NCBI GenBank assembly: GCA_030697175.1
Contig: JAUYQR010000005.1
Span: 124,001 to 188,000, forward strand
Direction: 5' to 3'
Source of the DNA: Paracoccaceae bacterium
Lineage (GTDB): Bacteria; Pseudomonadota; Alphaproteobacteria; Rhodobacterales; Rhodobacteraceae
Length of the DNA stretch: 64,000 bases
Under the pieces are notes generated by a model. It did no database searches, was not told where the DNA came from, and worked only from the letters and a program-made list of their open reading frames with translations. This document shows positions 38,555-46,469 of the stretch, piece by piece. A program made the translations under genes and the position numbers. Each line of letters begins with the position of its first letter. Positions within the stretch are counted from its first letter, which is position 1.

Positions 38555-40930
38555 TCAGAGCGCCAGACGGCGCGCTTCGGCCAGATAGGGCGAGTCGCTG
38601 GCCAGCGTATACTGGCCCCGGCGGACCTTTTCGATCTTGCCGGTGCGCAGAAGCGTGCCGAACGACCGCAAGCCATCTTCGCGCGACGGCGTGATCCCGG
38701 CCGGACCACCGGTCAGGCGGCGCATCAGTTGCGGGCGGGTAAAGCTGTCGCGGTTTTCGACGATGGTGGCGTAGGCGGCTGCCGCTTCGAGCCGTTCGGT
38801 CAGCGAGGACACGCCCAACTGTTCGACAAATTCGGCAAAGCCCGCGTCATCGGAAAAGATGTTGTCGGTGTCGCCGTCTTCGTCTTCGTCGAATTCGGCG
38901 ATTGCGGCGGCATACTGGTCATCGGCGACCGGCGCATGCGAGGCTGCCGAGGCGCCGATGGCGTTCGACAGCCGGCCGGGGCGCACGGCAACCATCGGCT
39001 GACCGGCGGGCGGCGTGCGGTCGATGCGCTGTTCGGACACCAGCACCAAGGGCGGGGCGGTCATCATGCCGGGGCGGATGCCGGGGCGCTGGCTGGGCTG
39101 GGGGCGCACGCTGACTTCGCGGCGCGGGCGGACCACCGGGGCCGAAGGCTCTTCCTCTTCGGGTTGGACGGCGTGGGCGAGGTCGTCGAGGTAGGGGCCG
39201 ATCTTGGCGGTGGGCGAGGTCAGCGCCTCGCCGGTCACGGCGCGTTCGGCTTCGGTCGCGGCGACGGCGGCCTTGAGATGAGCGATGGCCGACAGGCGGC
39301 GGCGGTTTTCGGCGCCTGCCATCTCGTCATCGGCCTGACGCATCAGGCGCGACAGGGCCACCGCTTCGCCCGCGCTGTCGAAGGGGCGGGTCGGATCATC
39401 GGCGGGGCTGACGTCGTCGTCGCCGTCTTCGCCTTCGGCACGGCGGATGCGGATGACGCGGGCATTGGCGCGTTTTGGCGCCGTGTCGGCGTCACCGTCG
39501 GCGGGGTCGGAGGTGGTGGATTCGGCGGTGGCTTCGGCGGTGGCTTCGGTGGTGGATTCGGCGGTGAGGGATTCCGCAGCCAGGTCGTGGGTGGCCAGAT
39601 CATCTTTGGCCACGGTTTCCGTAACCGTGGTTTCGGCGACGAAACCATCGGCGAACGTCGCTTCGGCGGCCATCGCTGGCGCTGCTTCGTCTTCGTCGTA
39701 AAGCTCTTCAAGCTCCGCGGCGGGCGGCAGGTCGTCACGGTCTGCCAGCGGTTCCAGCGTGGCGGGGCCGTCGTCCTGACCTTTCGTGATCGGCGCGATG
39801 GTGTCGTCTGCCGTGTTGATGGCGACGCCGTCGAGTGCGGCGAGGTCTTCGAGGGTGTCGTCTTCTTCGATCACCAGAGCATCGGCGAGCAGCAGCATCG
39901 GCTCGGGCGCAGCCGCTGCGCTTTCGTCCTCGTCGTCGCGGTCGTCAAGCAGGAGGCCAAGCCGGGCGACCATGTCATCAACGCCGGCCTTGTCTTCGGG
40001 GTCTTCGTCGGGGACGCTGTCGGTAAGGACCAGCGCGGGCATTTCGTCAGGGTCGACCTGGGCCTCGACGGAGGCTTCTGCCGCAATGTCGGCCTGCAAG
40101 CCGATGTCGGCCACGTCCTCGAAGGTGTCGCGGGCCGCGGGGGTGAAGTCGACGGGGGCAGGGTTGGCGGGGGCAGGGTTGGCGCTGGCCAGGTCGGCGC
40201 TGGCCAGGTCGGCGGGGGCAGGGTTGGCGTCTGCAAGATCGGCGGGGGCAGGGTTGGCGGGGGCAAGATCGGCGGCGAAGTCTTCGGGAAGATAGTCCTC
40301 TTCCGCGTCGAGGACCGGGGCGGGCGCCTCGGCGACGGGGGCGCTTTCGGGCGTTACGGGAAGATCGAGGTCTTCGTCCTGCGGGGCCGGGGTGGGGTGG
40401 TAGCTGACGGCCTGGCGGATGCGGGCCAGTTTTGCCGCAACGCCGCCGGGGATCACATCGTGCAGGACTGGCAGGTCAGCCTCTGGCGCGGCTTTGGCGG
40501 GTTGGTCGGCGGTGGTCACGGGGGCTTCGGCAACCGGGGCCGCAGGTGCCGAGGGGGCGGGGGGCGTGGGGGCTGCGGGAGCGGGGGCGGCGGGAGCGGG
40601 GGCGGCGGGAGTGGGGGCGGCGACCTTGGCGGCGGCGGGAATCGGCGCAACGGGGGCTGCAACCTGCGACGGGGCGTCGTGCTGACGCAGGAACACCGAG
40701 TTGTCCTGCACCCGCGCCTCGACCATGCGGCTGACTTCGCGTTCGGCGATGCGGTGCAGCATGGCTGCATCCGGGGTGGGCGGTTCGGCGCCGAAGTACC
40801 GGTCGTCCGATGCGAGGTCGCGGAAGTATTCCGCAATCGCTTTCATCGTGTTCAGCGGATCGTCAAAGCCTTCCAGCGTGCAGCTGAACGTGCCGTAGGA
40901 TACCGTCAGGATTTTGCTGTCACCGATCAT
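38555..40930 (-). CDS. Large repeat-rich protein with conserved termini, function unknown
   Basis: A 791-residue protein I cannot assign. The first 80 residues are well structured (SKILTVSYGTFSCTLEGFDDPLNTMKAIAEYFRDL), and the last 90 (SLTERLEAAAAYATIVENRDSFTRPQLMRRL... LRTGKIEKVRRGQYTL) look like a winged-helix-type domain. Between them is low-complexity Ala/Asp/Glu/Thr sequence, with a Pro/Ala tract near 100 and eight pentapeptide units near 225-265. Some databases label such Rhodobacterales proteins CheA or lipoprotein, but I see no kinase motifs. It is monocistronic and divergent from thiN. Confidence 0.75.
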   Translation of the reverse strand: MIGDSKILTVSYGTFSCTLEGFDDPLNTMKAIAEYFRDLASDDRYFGAEPPTPDAAMLHRIAEREVSRMVEARVQDNSVFLRQHDAPSQVAAPVAPIPAAAKVAAPTPAAPAPAAPAPAAPTPPAPSAPAAPVAEAPVTTADQPAKAAPEADLPVLHDVIPGGVAAKLARIRQAVSYHPTPAPQDEDLDLPVTPESAPVAEAPAPVLDAEEDYLPEDFAADLAPANPAPADLADANPAPADLASADLASANPAPANPAPVDFTPAARDTFEDVADIGLQADIAAEASVEAQVDPDEMPALVLTDSVPDEDPEDKAGVDDMVARLGLLLDDRDDEDESAAAAPEPMLLLADALVIEEDDTLEDLAALDGVAINTADDTIAPITKGQDDGPATLEPLADRDDLPPAAELEELYDEDEAAPAMAAEATFADGFVAETTVTETVAKDDLATHDLAAESLTAESTTEATAEATAESTTSDPADGDADTAPKRANARVIRIRRAEGEDGDDDVSPADDPTRPFDSAGEAVALSRLMRQADDEMAGAENRRRLSAIAHLKAAVAATEAERAVTGEALTSPTAKIGPYLDDLAHAVQPEEEEPSAPVVRPRREVSVRPQPSQRPGIRPGMMTAPPLVLVSEQRIDRTPPAGQPMVAVRPGRLSNAIGASAASHAPVADDQYAAAIAEFDEDEDGDTDNIFSDDAGFAEFVEQLGVSSLTERLEAAAAYATIVENRDSFTRPQLMRRLTGGPAGITPSREDGLRSFGTLLRTGKIEKVRRGQYTLASDSPYLAEARRLAL
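40148..40267. repeat. Eight 15-bp tandem repeats inside the large unknown gene
   Basis: Eight near-identical 15-bp units code on the minus strand for pentapeptides ADLAx or ANPAP in sequence. The period is exactly five codons, so the frame is kept. Copy number is likely to vary between strains. Confidence 0.8.
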
Positions 40931-41034
40931 AGCTCGGACGTCCCTTGTTCACCGAAATTAGCGGATACTAGACCCCACACCCCGCAATACCATCGACAGA
41001 CCGGGGTAATTTGATGGATGGATTGTGGCCAGCT

Positions 41035-41073
41035 ATGAGAAAATCTGCCTTAATTGGATACAGTTTTGCATGA
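41035..41073 (+). CDS. Possible 12-codon leader ORF overlapping the thiN start
   Basis: ATG at 41035 opens a 12-residue frame (MRKSALIGYSFA) whose TGA overlaps the thiN ATG as ATGA. This gives a coupled leader, as thiN itself has no obvious ribosome-binding site. The leader also lacks a strong one, so it may be chance. Confidence 0.3.
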   Translation: MRKSALIGYSFA

Positions 41074-41738
41074 AATCACCGATTGTCCAATCTTCCCGCG
41101 GGATCACATTGGTGGGAGGTGGGCCGTTTTCCGCCCGTGACCTGCGACTTTGCCTGTCACGCGCGCCGCTGGCGGTGGCGGCGGATGGGGGCGCGGACCG
41201 CGCGCTGCGCTTTGGAGTGATGCCCGAGGCAGTGATCGGCGATTTCGATTCGCTGTCGGAGGCAGCGCGGGACGCGATTGCCCCGGCGCGGCAGCATCGG
41301 CTGGAGGAGCAGACGACAACCGATTTCGACAAGGTGCTGCGGTCGGTCGAGGCACCGGTGTATCTGGCGCTGGGCTTTGCCGGGGCGCGGCTGGATCACG
41401 GGCTGGCGGTGTTCAACACGCTGATCCGCCGGGCCGGCCAGCGCTGCATCGTGATCGGGCCGAAGGATGTGGCGTTTGCCGCGCCGCGCGAGCTGCGGTT
41501 GACGCTGAAGGTCGGGGATACGCTGTCGCTGTTTCCATTTGCGCCGGTCACGGGGCAGAGCGAGGGGCTGGAGTGGCCGATCGAGGGGATTGCGTTTGCC
41601 CCCGGCGGGATGATCGGCACGTCGAACCGGGTGATGCGGCGCGAGGTGCGGCTGGCCTTCGATGGCCCGGGGATGCTGTGCATCGTGCCAAGGGCGCGGC
41701 TGGACGCGGTGATCAGGGCGCTGACGGCAGCGGCCTGA
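41070..41738 (+). CDS. thiN: Thiamine pyrophosphokinase
   Basis: Converts thiamine to thiamine diphosphate. The 222-residue protein has the family motifs AADGGADRAL, IGDFDSL, TTDFDKVL and GARLDHGLAVFNTL. ATG 41070 is chosen, although a GTG 45 bases upstream in frame (41025) is possible; neither has a strong ribosome site. It is divergent from the large repeat protein and overlaps the convergent EamA gene by 26 bases. Confidence 0.9.
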   Translation: MKSPIVQSSRGITLVGGGPFSARDLRLCLSRAPLAVAADGGADRALRFGVMPEAVIGDFDSLSEAARDAIAPARQHRLEEQTTTDFDKVLRSVEAPVYLALGFAGARLDHGLAVFNTLIRRAGQRCIVIGPKDVAFAAPRELRLTLKVGDTLSLFPFAPVTGQSEGLEWPIEGIAFAPGGMIGTSNRVMRREVRLAFDGPGMLCIVPRARLDAVIRALTAAA

Positions 41739-42630
41739 CGCGGGCGGCAAGACGCTCGCGGTGGATGATGTAGAGGCCGGAGGAGACGATCACCGCGATT
41801 CCGGCCCAGGTCATTGCGTTCGGGAAGTCGCCAAAGACGGCGAAGCCGAGTGCCACCGCGACGACGATTTCGGAATAGTGCAGGGGGGCCAGCGTGGCGG
41901 AGGGCGCGTATTTCAGCGCGTAGGTCATGCACATGTGGCTGACGGCGGCCCAGAAGCCGACGCCGAACAGCCAGAGCCAGAGGAGGCCTTGCGGCCAGAC
42001 CGGGTCGAACTCGGCCCAGCCGGTGCCTTCGGCGGCGAGCATCACGGGAAGGCAGATCAGGAGACCTGTCCAGGAGGTGTGAAACTGCATCGTGACGGGG
42101 TGCATGTAGGCGGAAATGGCCCGCGTCACCAGCATGTAGAAGGCGAAGAAGAAGGCGGTGCCAAGGGGCCAGAGCGCAACCCAGCCGAACACGGCCAGCG
42201 AGGGCTGGATCACCAGAAGCGCGCCGCCGAAGCCCACGGCAGAGGCCGCGATGCGGCGCGGGCCGACATGGTCGCCGAAGATCAGGCTGCCGAGGATCAG
42301 CACGATGAACGGCTCGACAAAGGCGATGGCGAGGGCGTCGGCCACTGGCATCACCGCGATGCCCGAGACGAAGGAGAAGGTCGACAGGATCAGGAAGATC
42401 GCGCGCAGGATGACAAAGCCGAGCGCGCGGCGCGGCAGGCGCAGGCTCAGGCCCATGAACAAGACGACCGGCAGCATCAGCGCGCCCTGCACCACGAAGC
42501 GTGCGGTGGTGATCTGGCCGACCGGGATGCCGCCCTGGGCTGCAAGTTTTGCCGACACGTCGAGCAAGGGCGCAAGGAGGCAGAACACCAGCATCAATAC
42601 GATGCCGCGAAGGATGCGGTCGTCGGTCAT
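41713..42630 (-). CDS. EamA/DMT superfamily membrane transporter
   Basis: A 305-residue drug/metabolite transporter with ten hydrophobic helices in two EamA halves; the first includes LRAIFLILSTFSFVSGIAVMPVADALAIAFVEPF and the second HYSEIVVAVALGFAVFGD. These export amino acids, nucleobases or other metabolites; substrate unknown. It overlaps the end of thiN by 26 bases in convergent orientation. Upstream lies an intergenic repeat with a large hairpin. Confidence 0.85.
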   Translation of the reverse strand: MTDDRILRGIVLMLVFCLLAPLLDVSAKLAAQGGIPVGQITTARFVVQGALMLPVVLFMGLSLRLPRRALGFVILRAIFLILSTFSFVSGIAVMPVADALAIAFVEPFIVLILGSLIFGDHVGPRRIAASAVGFGGALLVIQPSLAVFGWVALWPLGTAFFFAFYMLVTRAISAYMHPVTMQFHTSWTGLLICLPVMLAAEGTGWAEFDPVWPQGLLWLWLFGVGFWAAVSHMCMTYALKYAPSATLAPLHYSEIVVAVALGFAVFGDFPNAMTWAGIAVIVSSGLYIIHRERLAARVRPLPSAP

Positions 42631-42721
42631 GGCCCCTGACTAGCCCGCCCGGCGCGGCCCTGCCAGCCTGAATGCGACAGGACTGCCAGCGGAATTGAGC
42701 GCCTTTCAGGCGCAGGTCATC

Positions 42722-42778
42722 TTCTCGCCTCTGGCCTGCGGCCAACCGGCTCGGGTCAAGATGAGTATTTGGGAAAAG
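42722..42778. repeat. Dispersed intergenic repeat, copy near sdaA
   Basis: Contains TCTCGCCTCTGGC (42723-42735), a short CTGC / GCGG hairpin, CCAACCGGCTCGGG (42742-42755) and GAGTATTTGGGAAAAG (42763-42778), the same three blocks as at 19218-19286. It runs directly into a long inverted repeat. Confidence 0.65.
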
Positions 42779-42814
42779 AGCAAATCACGGGCTTGCTCTT
42801 TTCTTCAAATACTC
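42763..42814 (-). terminator. Long inverted repeat downstream of sdaA
   Basis: GAGTATTTGGGAAAAGAGCA and its near-perfect reverse complement (42793-42814) face each other with a nine-base loop, giving about 21 paired bases with one extra base in one arm. It lies 73 bases past the sdaA stop and probably stops or stabilises its transcript; the arm is built from the dispersed repeat core. Confidence 0.6.
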
Positions 42815-42822
42815 CCGCCGGA

Positions 42823-42879
42823 GGCAGGGCAGGGCAGGGCCGGGCCGGGCAGGGCAGGGCAGAGCAGGGCAGGGCCGGG
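42823..42879. repeat. 5-bp simple tandem repeat (GGCAG / GGCCG)
   Basis: About eleven copies of a five-base unit, GGCAG with GGCCG and AGCAG variants, run between the inverted repeat and the sdaA stop. It is noncoding and prone to slippage. Confidence 0.85.
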
Positions 42880-42886
42880 GCTGCGG

Positions 42887-44266
42887 TCAGCAGTTCGGGA
42901 CGTTGACGGCGAGGCCGCCGAGCGAGGTTTCCTTGTATTTCTCGTGCATGTCGCGGCCTGTTTGCCGCATTGTCTCGATGCAGACGTCGAGGCTGACGAG
43001 GTGCTGGCCGTCGCCGCGCATCGAGAGCGAGGCGGCGGAGACGGCCTTGATCGCGCCGAGGCCGTTCCTTTCGATGCAGGGGACTTGCACCAGACCCTTG
43101 ACCGGGTCGCAGGTCATGCCGAGGTGGTGTTCGAGGGCGATTTCGGCGGCGTTTTCGACCTGTTCGGGGGTGCCGCCCAACACGGCGCAAAGCCCGGCGG
43201 CGGCCATTGCGGCGGCGGAGCCGACCTCGGCCTGACAGCCACATTCGGCGCCGGAAATGCTGGCGTTGTGTTTGCAAAGGCCGCCGATCGCGGCGGCGGT
43301 CAGGAGGAACTCGCCCACGCGGGAGGTGGAGGCGCCGGGGACGTGGTCGAGGTAGTAGCGCAAGGTGGCGGGGACGACGCCCGCCGCACCGTTGGTGGGG
43401 GCGGTGACGACCTGGCCGCCGGCGGCGTTTTCCTCGTTCACCGCCATTGCGTAGAGCGACATCCAGTCGTTGATCGTGTGCGGGGCGGTCATGTTGAGGC
43501 CGCGTTCGGCGATCAGGGCGTCGTGGATGCCCTTGGCCCGCCTGCGCACCTTGAGGCCGCCGGGCAGGATGCCGGTGCCCAGCATCCCGCGCGAGATGCA
43601 ATCGGTCATCACTTGCCAGAGGCGGGCAATGCCGGCGTCGATTTCGGCGGCGCTGCGGAACTTGAGTTCGTTGGCGCGTTTCATCGCGGCGATGGTGAGG
43701 CCGGATTTCCGGGCCATCTCCAGCATCTCGGCTGCGGTCTCGAACGGGTAGGGGACGTCGGCGCGGGCCTTGGCCTTGGCACCGTCCGCGTCGGCCAGTT
43801 CGGTGGCGGTGAGGACAAAGCCGCCGCCGATCGAGTAATAGGTTTCCTGCAAGATCACGTCGCCTTGCGCGTCGGTGGCCTTGAGGATCATGCCGTTGGC
43901 GTGGCCGGGCAGCGCGGGGCCGTAGTCGAAGAGGAGGTCGCGGCCGGGATCGAAGGCGAGGGGGCCGATGCCCGGTGCGTCGATGACGTGGGTTTGCTTG
44001 ATCTTGGAAAGCGTCACCTCGGCCTTTTCGGCGTCATAGGTGGCAGGCTCGAACCCGGCGAGGCCGAGGATCGTGGCGCGGTCGGTGGCGTGGCCGACGC
44101 CGGTGAAGGCGAGCGAGCCGTGCAGCGAGGCGCGCAGGCCGTGGGCGTGGAACGGGCTGGCCTTCAGCGTGGCGAGAAACCGTGCGGCTGCCACCATCGG
44201 CCCCATCGTGTGCGAGGACGATGGGCCGATGCCCACCTTGAACATGTCGAAGACGGAAAGGAACAT
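42887..44266 (-). CDS. sdaA: L-serine ammonia-lyase, iron-sulfur type
   Basis: Deaminates L-serine to pyruvate using a [4Fe-4S] cluster. The 459-residue single-chain enzyme has the beta domain at the N-terminus ([20 protein letters not shown]) and the alpha domain later with the cluster-region motifs [21 protein letters not shown] and [19 protein letters not shown]. Length is normal for single-chain enzymes. It is upstream of the inverted repeat and 24 bases downstream of the GST gene on the same strand. Confidence 0.95.
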   Translation of the reverse strand: MFLSVFDMFKVGIGPSSSHTMGPMVAAARFLATLKASPFHAHGLRASLHGSLAFTGVGHATDRATILGLAGFEPATYDAEKAEVTLSKIKQTHVIDAPGIGPLAFDPGRDLLFDYGPALPGHANGMILKATDAQGDVILQETYYSIGGGFVLTATELADADGAKAKARADVPYPFETAAEMLEMARKSGLTIAAMKRANELKFRSAAEIDAGIARLWQVMTDCISRGMLGTGILPGGLKVRRRAKGIHDALIAERGLNMTAPHTINDWMSLYAMAVNEENAAGGQVVTAPTNGAAGVVPATLRYYLDHVPGASTSRVGEFLLTAAAIGGLCKHNASISGAECGCQAEVGSAAAMAAAGLCAVLGGTPEQVENAAEIALEHHLGMTCDPVKGLVQVPCIERNGLGAIKAVSAASLSMRGDGQHLVSLDVCIETMRQTGRDMHEKYKETSLGGLAVNVPNC

Positions 44267-44290
44267 GGGTGGTCCTGTGGTTCGGGGCGC

Positions 44291-44971
44291 CTAGAGGGCG
44301 CTGCCTTCGGGTGGGTTCGGGTCTTGCGGATCGGTGAAGGGGGCGGGGCCAAGCCCTTCGGCGCGGGCGATGACGGGGGTTTCGACACGGCGTTCCTGCG
44401 CTTCGGCGAGGCCGCGCAAGGTTGGGTAGTCGGTCAGCGAAAACCAGGGCTTGGCGGTATCGGTGTAAAGCACGCACCAGCGGGCGAGGGTGATCGTGTA
44501 GGCCGCAAGCGGGCGGGGTGGGGCGAACAGCGTGGGGTGTTCGGCGGCGGCTTTGTCGAGAAGTGCGAAGTGCCGGTTCATCCGGGCGGTCATGATTTCA
44601 GCGTGGGCGGGGTGGGCGTCGACCGGGCAGTAGAGATGCGGGTAGAACATCTGGCGCAGGTCGGCGTGCGCGGTGTTGGAGAGAAAGAACAGCCATTTCA
44701 GGAACGGCAGGCGGTCCGGGTCGGCGGGTTTCGGGCCAAGGCCGTGGGTGTCGGCGAGCCAGAGGAGGATCGCGCCGGTTTCCGAGATCGGGCCGTGTGG
44801 GGTGATCAGCGTGGGGATCAGGCCTGCGGGGTTCAGGGCGCGGTATTCGGCGCTGTCCTGCTGGCGCGTCCTGCGGTCGACGAGCGCGGTGCGATAGGGG
44901 ATGCCGGCACCGTCCAGCACCAGCCGGATGATGAGCGAGGCGTTGTCGGGTGCGTAGTGCAGTGTGTACAT
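44291..44971 (-). CDS. Glutathione S-transferase family protein
   Basis: A 226-residue GST. The N-terminal thioredoxin-like domain (MYTLHYAPDNASLIIRLVL, then LNPAGLIPTLI with cis-Pro and SETGAILLWLAD for glutathione binding) is followed by an all-helical domain. It is upstream of sdaA with 24 bases between, so they may share a transcript. The substrate is unknown. ATG 44971 is chosen; a longer open frame upstream is not coding-like. Confidence 0.88.
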   Translation of the reverse strand: MYTLHYAPDNASLIIRLVLDGAGIPYRTALVDRRTRQQDSAEYRALNPAGLIPTLITPHGPISETGAILLWLADTHGLGPKPADPDRLPFLKWLFFLSNTAHADLRQMFYPHLYCPVDAHPAHAEIMTARMNRHFALLDKAAAEHPTLFAPPRPLAAYTITLARWCVLYTDTAKPWFSLTDYPTLRGLAEAQERRVETPVIARAEGLGPAPFTDPQDPNPPEGSAL

Positions 44972-45173
44972 CTGTGGTCCCCGGGCCAGGCGCACCCTGC
45001 GACCCTTCTTGCCGTGCGTCAGGTCGAAAAGCGACCCCTTGCCGACAAAGGCGGCGATCCGGGGCGGTTGGCGTGGCGGAAGTCGCCAGATGTGGCGCGC
45101 GGCGTGCCGGAAAACCCTGTAGCCCTTGCAAGGGGTTTGCGATAATCCGAAGGGCGACAGCAGGAGGTAGCCG

Positions 45174-45962
45174 ATGCCCGCCGATCTTTCGCCCATCGAC
45201 AAGGCCAAGTTCGTTGCCGCCCGCCGCGCGGTGGATTTCGTGGAAAACGGGATGAAGCTGGGGCTTGGCACCGGGTCCACCGCCGCGTGGATGGTGCGCT
45301 GTCTGGCCGAGCGGGTGAAGGACGAGGGGCTGCGGGTGGTGGGGGTGCCGACCTCGCGGCGGACGGCTGAGCTGGCGACGGAACTGGGCGTGCCGATCAC
45401 CACGATGGACGAGGTGAAGTGGCTGGACCTGACGATCGACGGGGCCGACGAGTTTGACCCGAACCTGAACCTGATCAAGGGCGGCGGTGCGGCGCTGTTG
45501 CAGGAAAAGATCGTGGCGACCGCGTCCGACCGGATGATCGTGATTGCCGATGCGGCGAAGGAGGTGGCGCAGCTTGGCGCGTTTCCCTTGCCGGTGGAGG
45601 TGGTGCCATTTGGCTGGCAGACCACCAAGGCGCTGATCGAGGAGACGCTGTTCAGCATGGATGTGCTGGGGCGTGACGTGGCGTTGCGGATGAACAAGTC
45701 AAAGCCCGTCAAGACCGACGAGAACAACTATATCCTTGATCTGTCGCTGAAGCGGATCGGCAATCCGCGGCAGTTGGCGCTGGTATTGAACCAGATTCCG
45801 GGCGTCGTGGAGAACGGGCTGTTCATCGACATCTGCGACATCGTGGTGATCGGCCACGGCGACGGACGGGTGACGGTGCGTGACATCAACACCGGCAAGG
45901 TCGAGGATGCCTCGGTCGAGGTCGCGGGAAGCGACAACATCTTTGCCGACCTTGGCGACTGA
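45174..45962 (+). CDS. rpiA: Ribose-5-phosphate isomerase A
   Basis: Interconverts ribose 5-phosphate and ribulose 5-phosphate. The 262-residue protein has the substrate loop LGTGSTAAW, the DGADEFDPNLNLIKGGGAALLQEKIV active-site block and KPVKTDENNYILDL. CAGGAGG precedes the ATG. It is followed by a 507-base gap and then the glutathione reductase gene on the same strand. Confidence 0.96.
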   Translation: MPADLSPIDKAKFVAARRAVDFVENGMKLGLGTGSTAAWMVRCLAERVKDEGLRVVGVPTSRRTAELATELGVPITTMDEVKWLDLTIDGADEFDPNLNLIKGGGAALLQEKIVATASDRMIVIADAAKEVAQLGAFPLPVEVVPFGWQTTKALIEETLFSMDVLGRDVALRMNKSKPVKTDENNYILDLSLKRIGNPRQLALVLNQIPGVVENGLFIDICDIVVIGHGDGRVTVRDINTGKVEDASVEVAGSDNIFADLGD

Positions 45963-46469
45963 CTTTCCAATCGCTACGGCTTGGCTGCAACTGTCTGAAA
46001 ATAGGTGTGTTCCGCCAGGGCATGGAATTGCGCCGCGGGTTTTGATCCCTTCGAACCGCCGGGCGGCGGCCTGTTTGGTGGCCTGCGCAGCATGCAAGAA
46101 GGAAGAAGACGAACAAAGTAGCCCTGCAAAGTAGTCCTGGCAGCGGTTCCGGGTCTTGGCGCCGGGATCGGGCAAGTCCATGCCCATCATTGCCAGCACC
46201 GAAGACAACGGCTCGGACGAATTCCAGTCGCCGGGTATCCGGATTCCGCTTGGGCCGGACACCACGACGCGCAACAACCTGACCACCACTTGTCGGCCGG
46301 GGCTGGCTGCGGCGTGGGCTTCGGCTTTCGACTGACGCGAGGCGGTTTTTCTGGTTGCGATCATCCGGCGGTTCCCTCGCCGGGTGTTTTCGTTGGTGTG
46401 ACGACACCTTCCGAAGACCTCGCGAATGGGTTAAGCGTGGATGGTCTGAGGTTTGGCGAGAGTTCGGCA
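45963..46469. other. Gene-poor interval between rpiA and gor
   Basis: About 500 bases with no recognised gene. It contains an imperfect direct repeat (AGTAGCCCTGCAA / AGTAGTCCTGGCA near 46117-46142) and a short ORF at 46180-46335. No tRNA cloverleaf or strong terminator was found. Confidence 0.5.
46180..46335 (+). CDS. Possible small protein of 51 residues
   Basis: An ATG-started 51-codon frame (MPIIASTEDNGSDEF... AAWASAFD) whose third codon positions are GC-rich like those of real genes here. There is no strong ribosome site and no recognised family. It may be a small gene, a decayed remnant or chance. Confidence 0.25.
   Translation: MPIIASTEDNGSDEFQSPGIRIPLGPDTTTRNNLTTTCRPGLAAAWASAFD

Noticed and set aside
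38729-41014. 761-codon plus-strand frame opposite the large repeat protein
   Set aside because: Gly/Arg-rich translation arising from high-GC antisense; the minus-strand frame has the ribosome site and structured ends.
42695-45145. 816-codon plus-strand open frame opposite sdaA and the GST gene
   Set aside because: It is the antisense shadow of two well-recognised minus-strand genes; its translation is low in pattern and matches no family.
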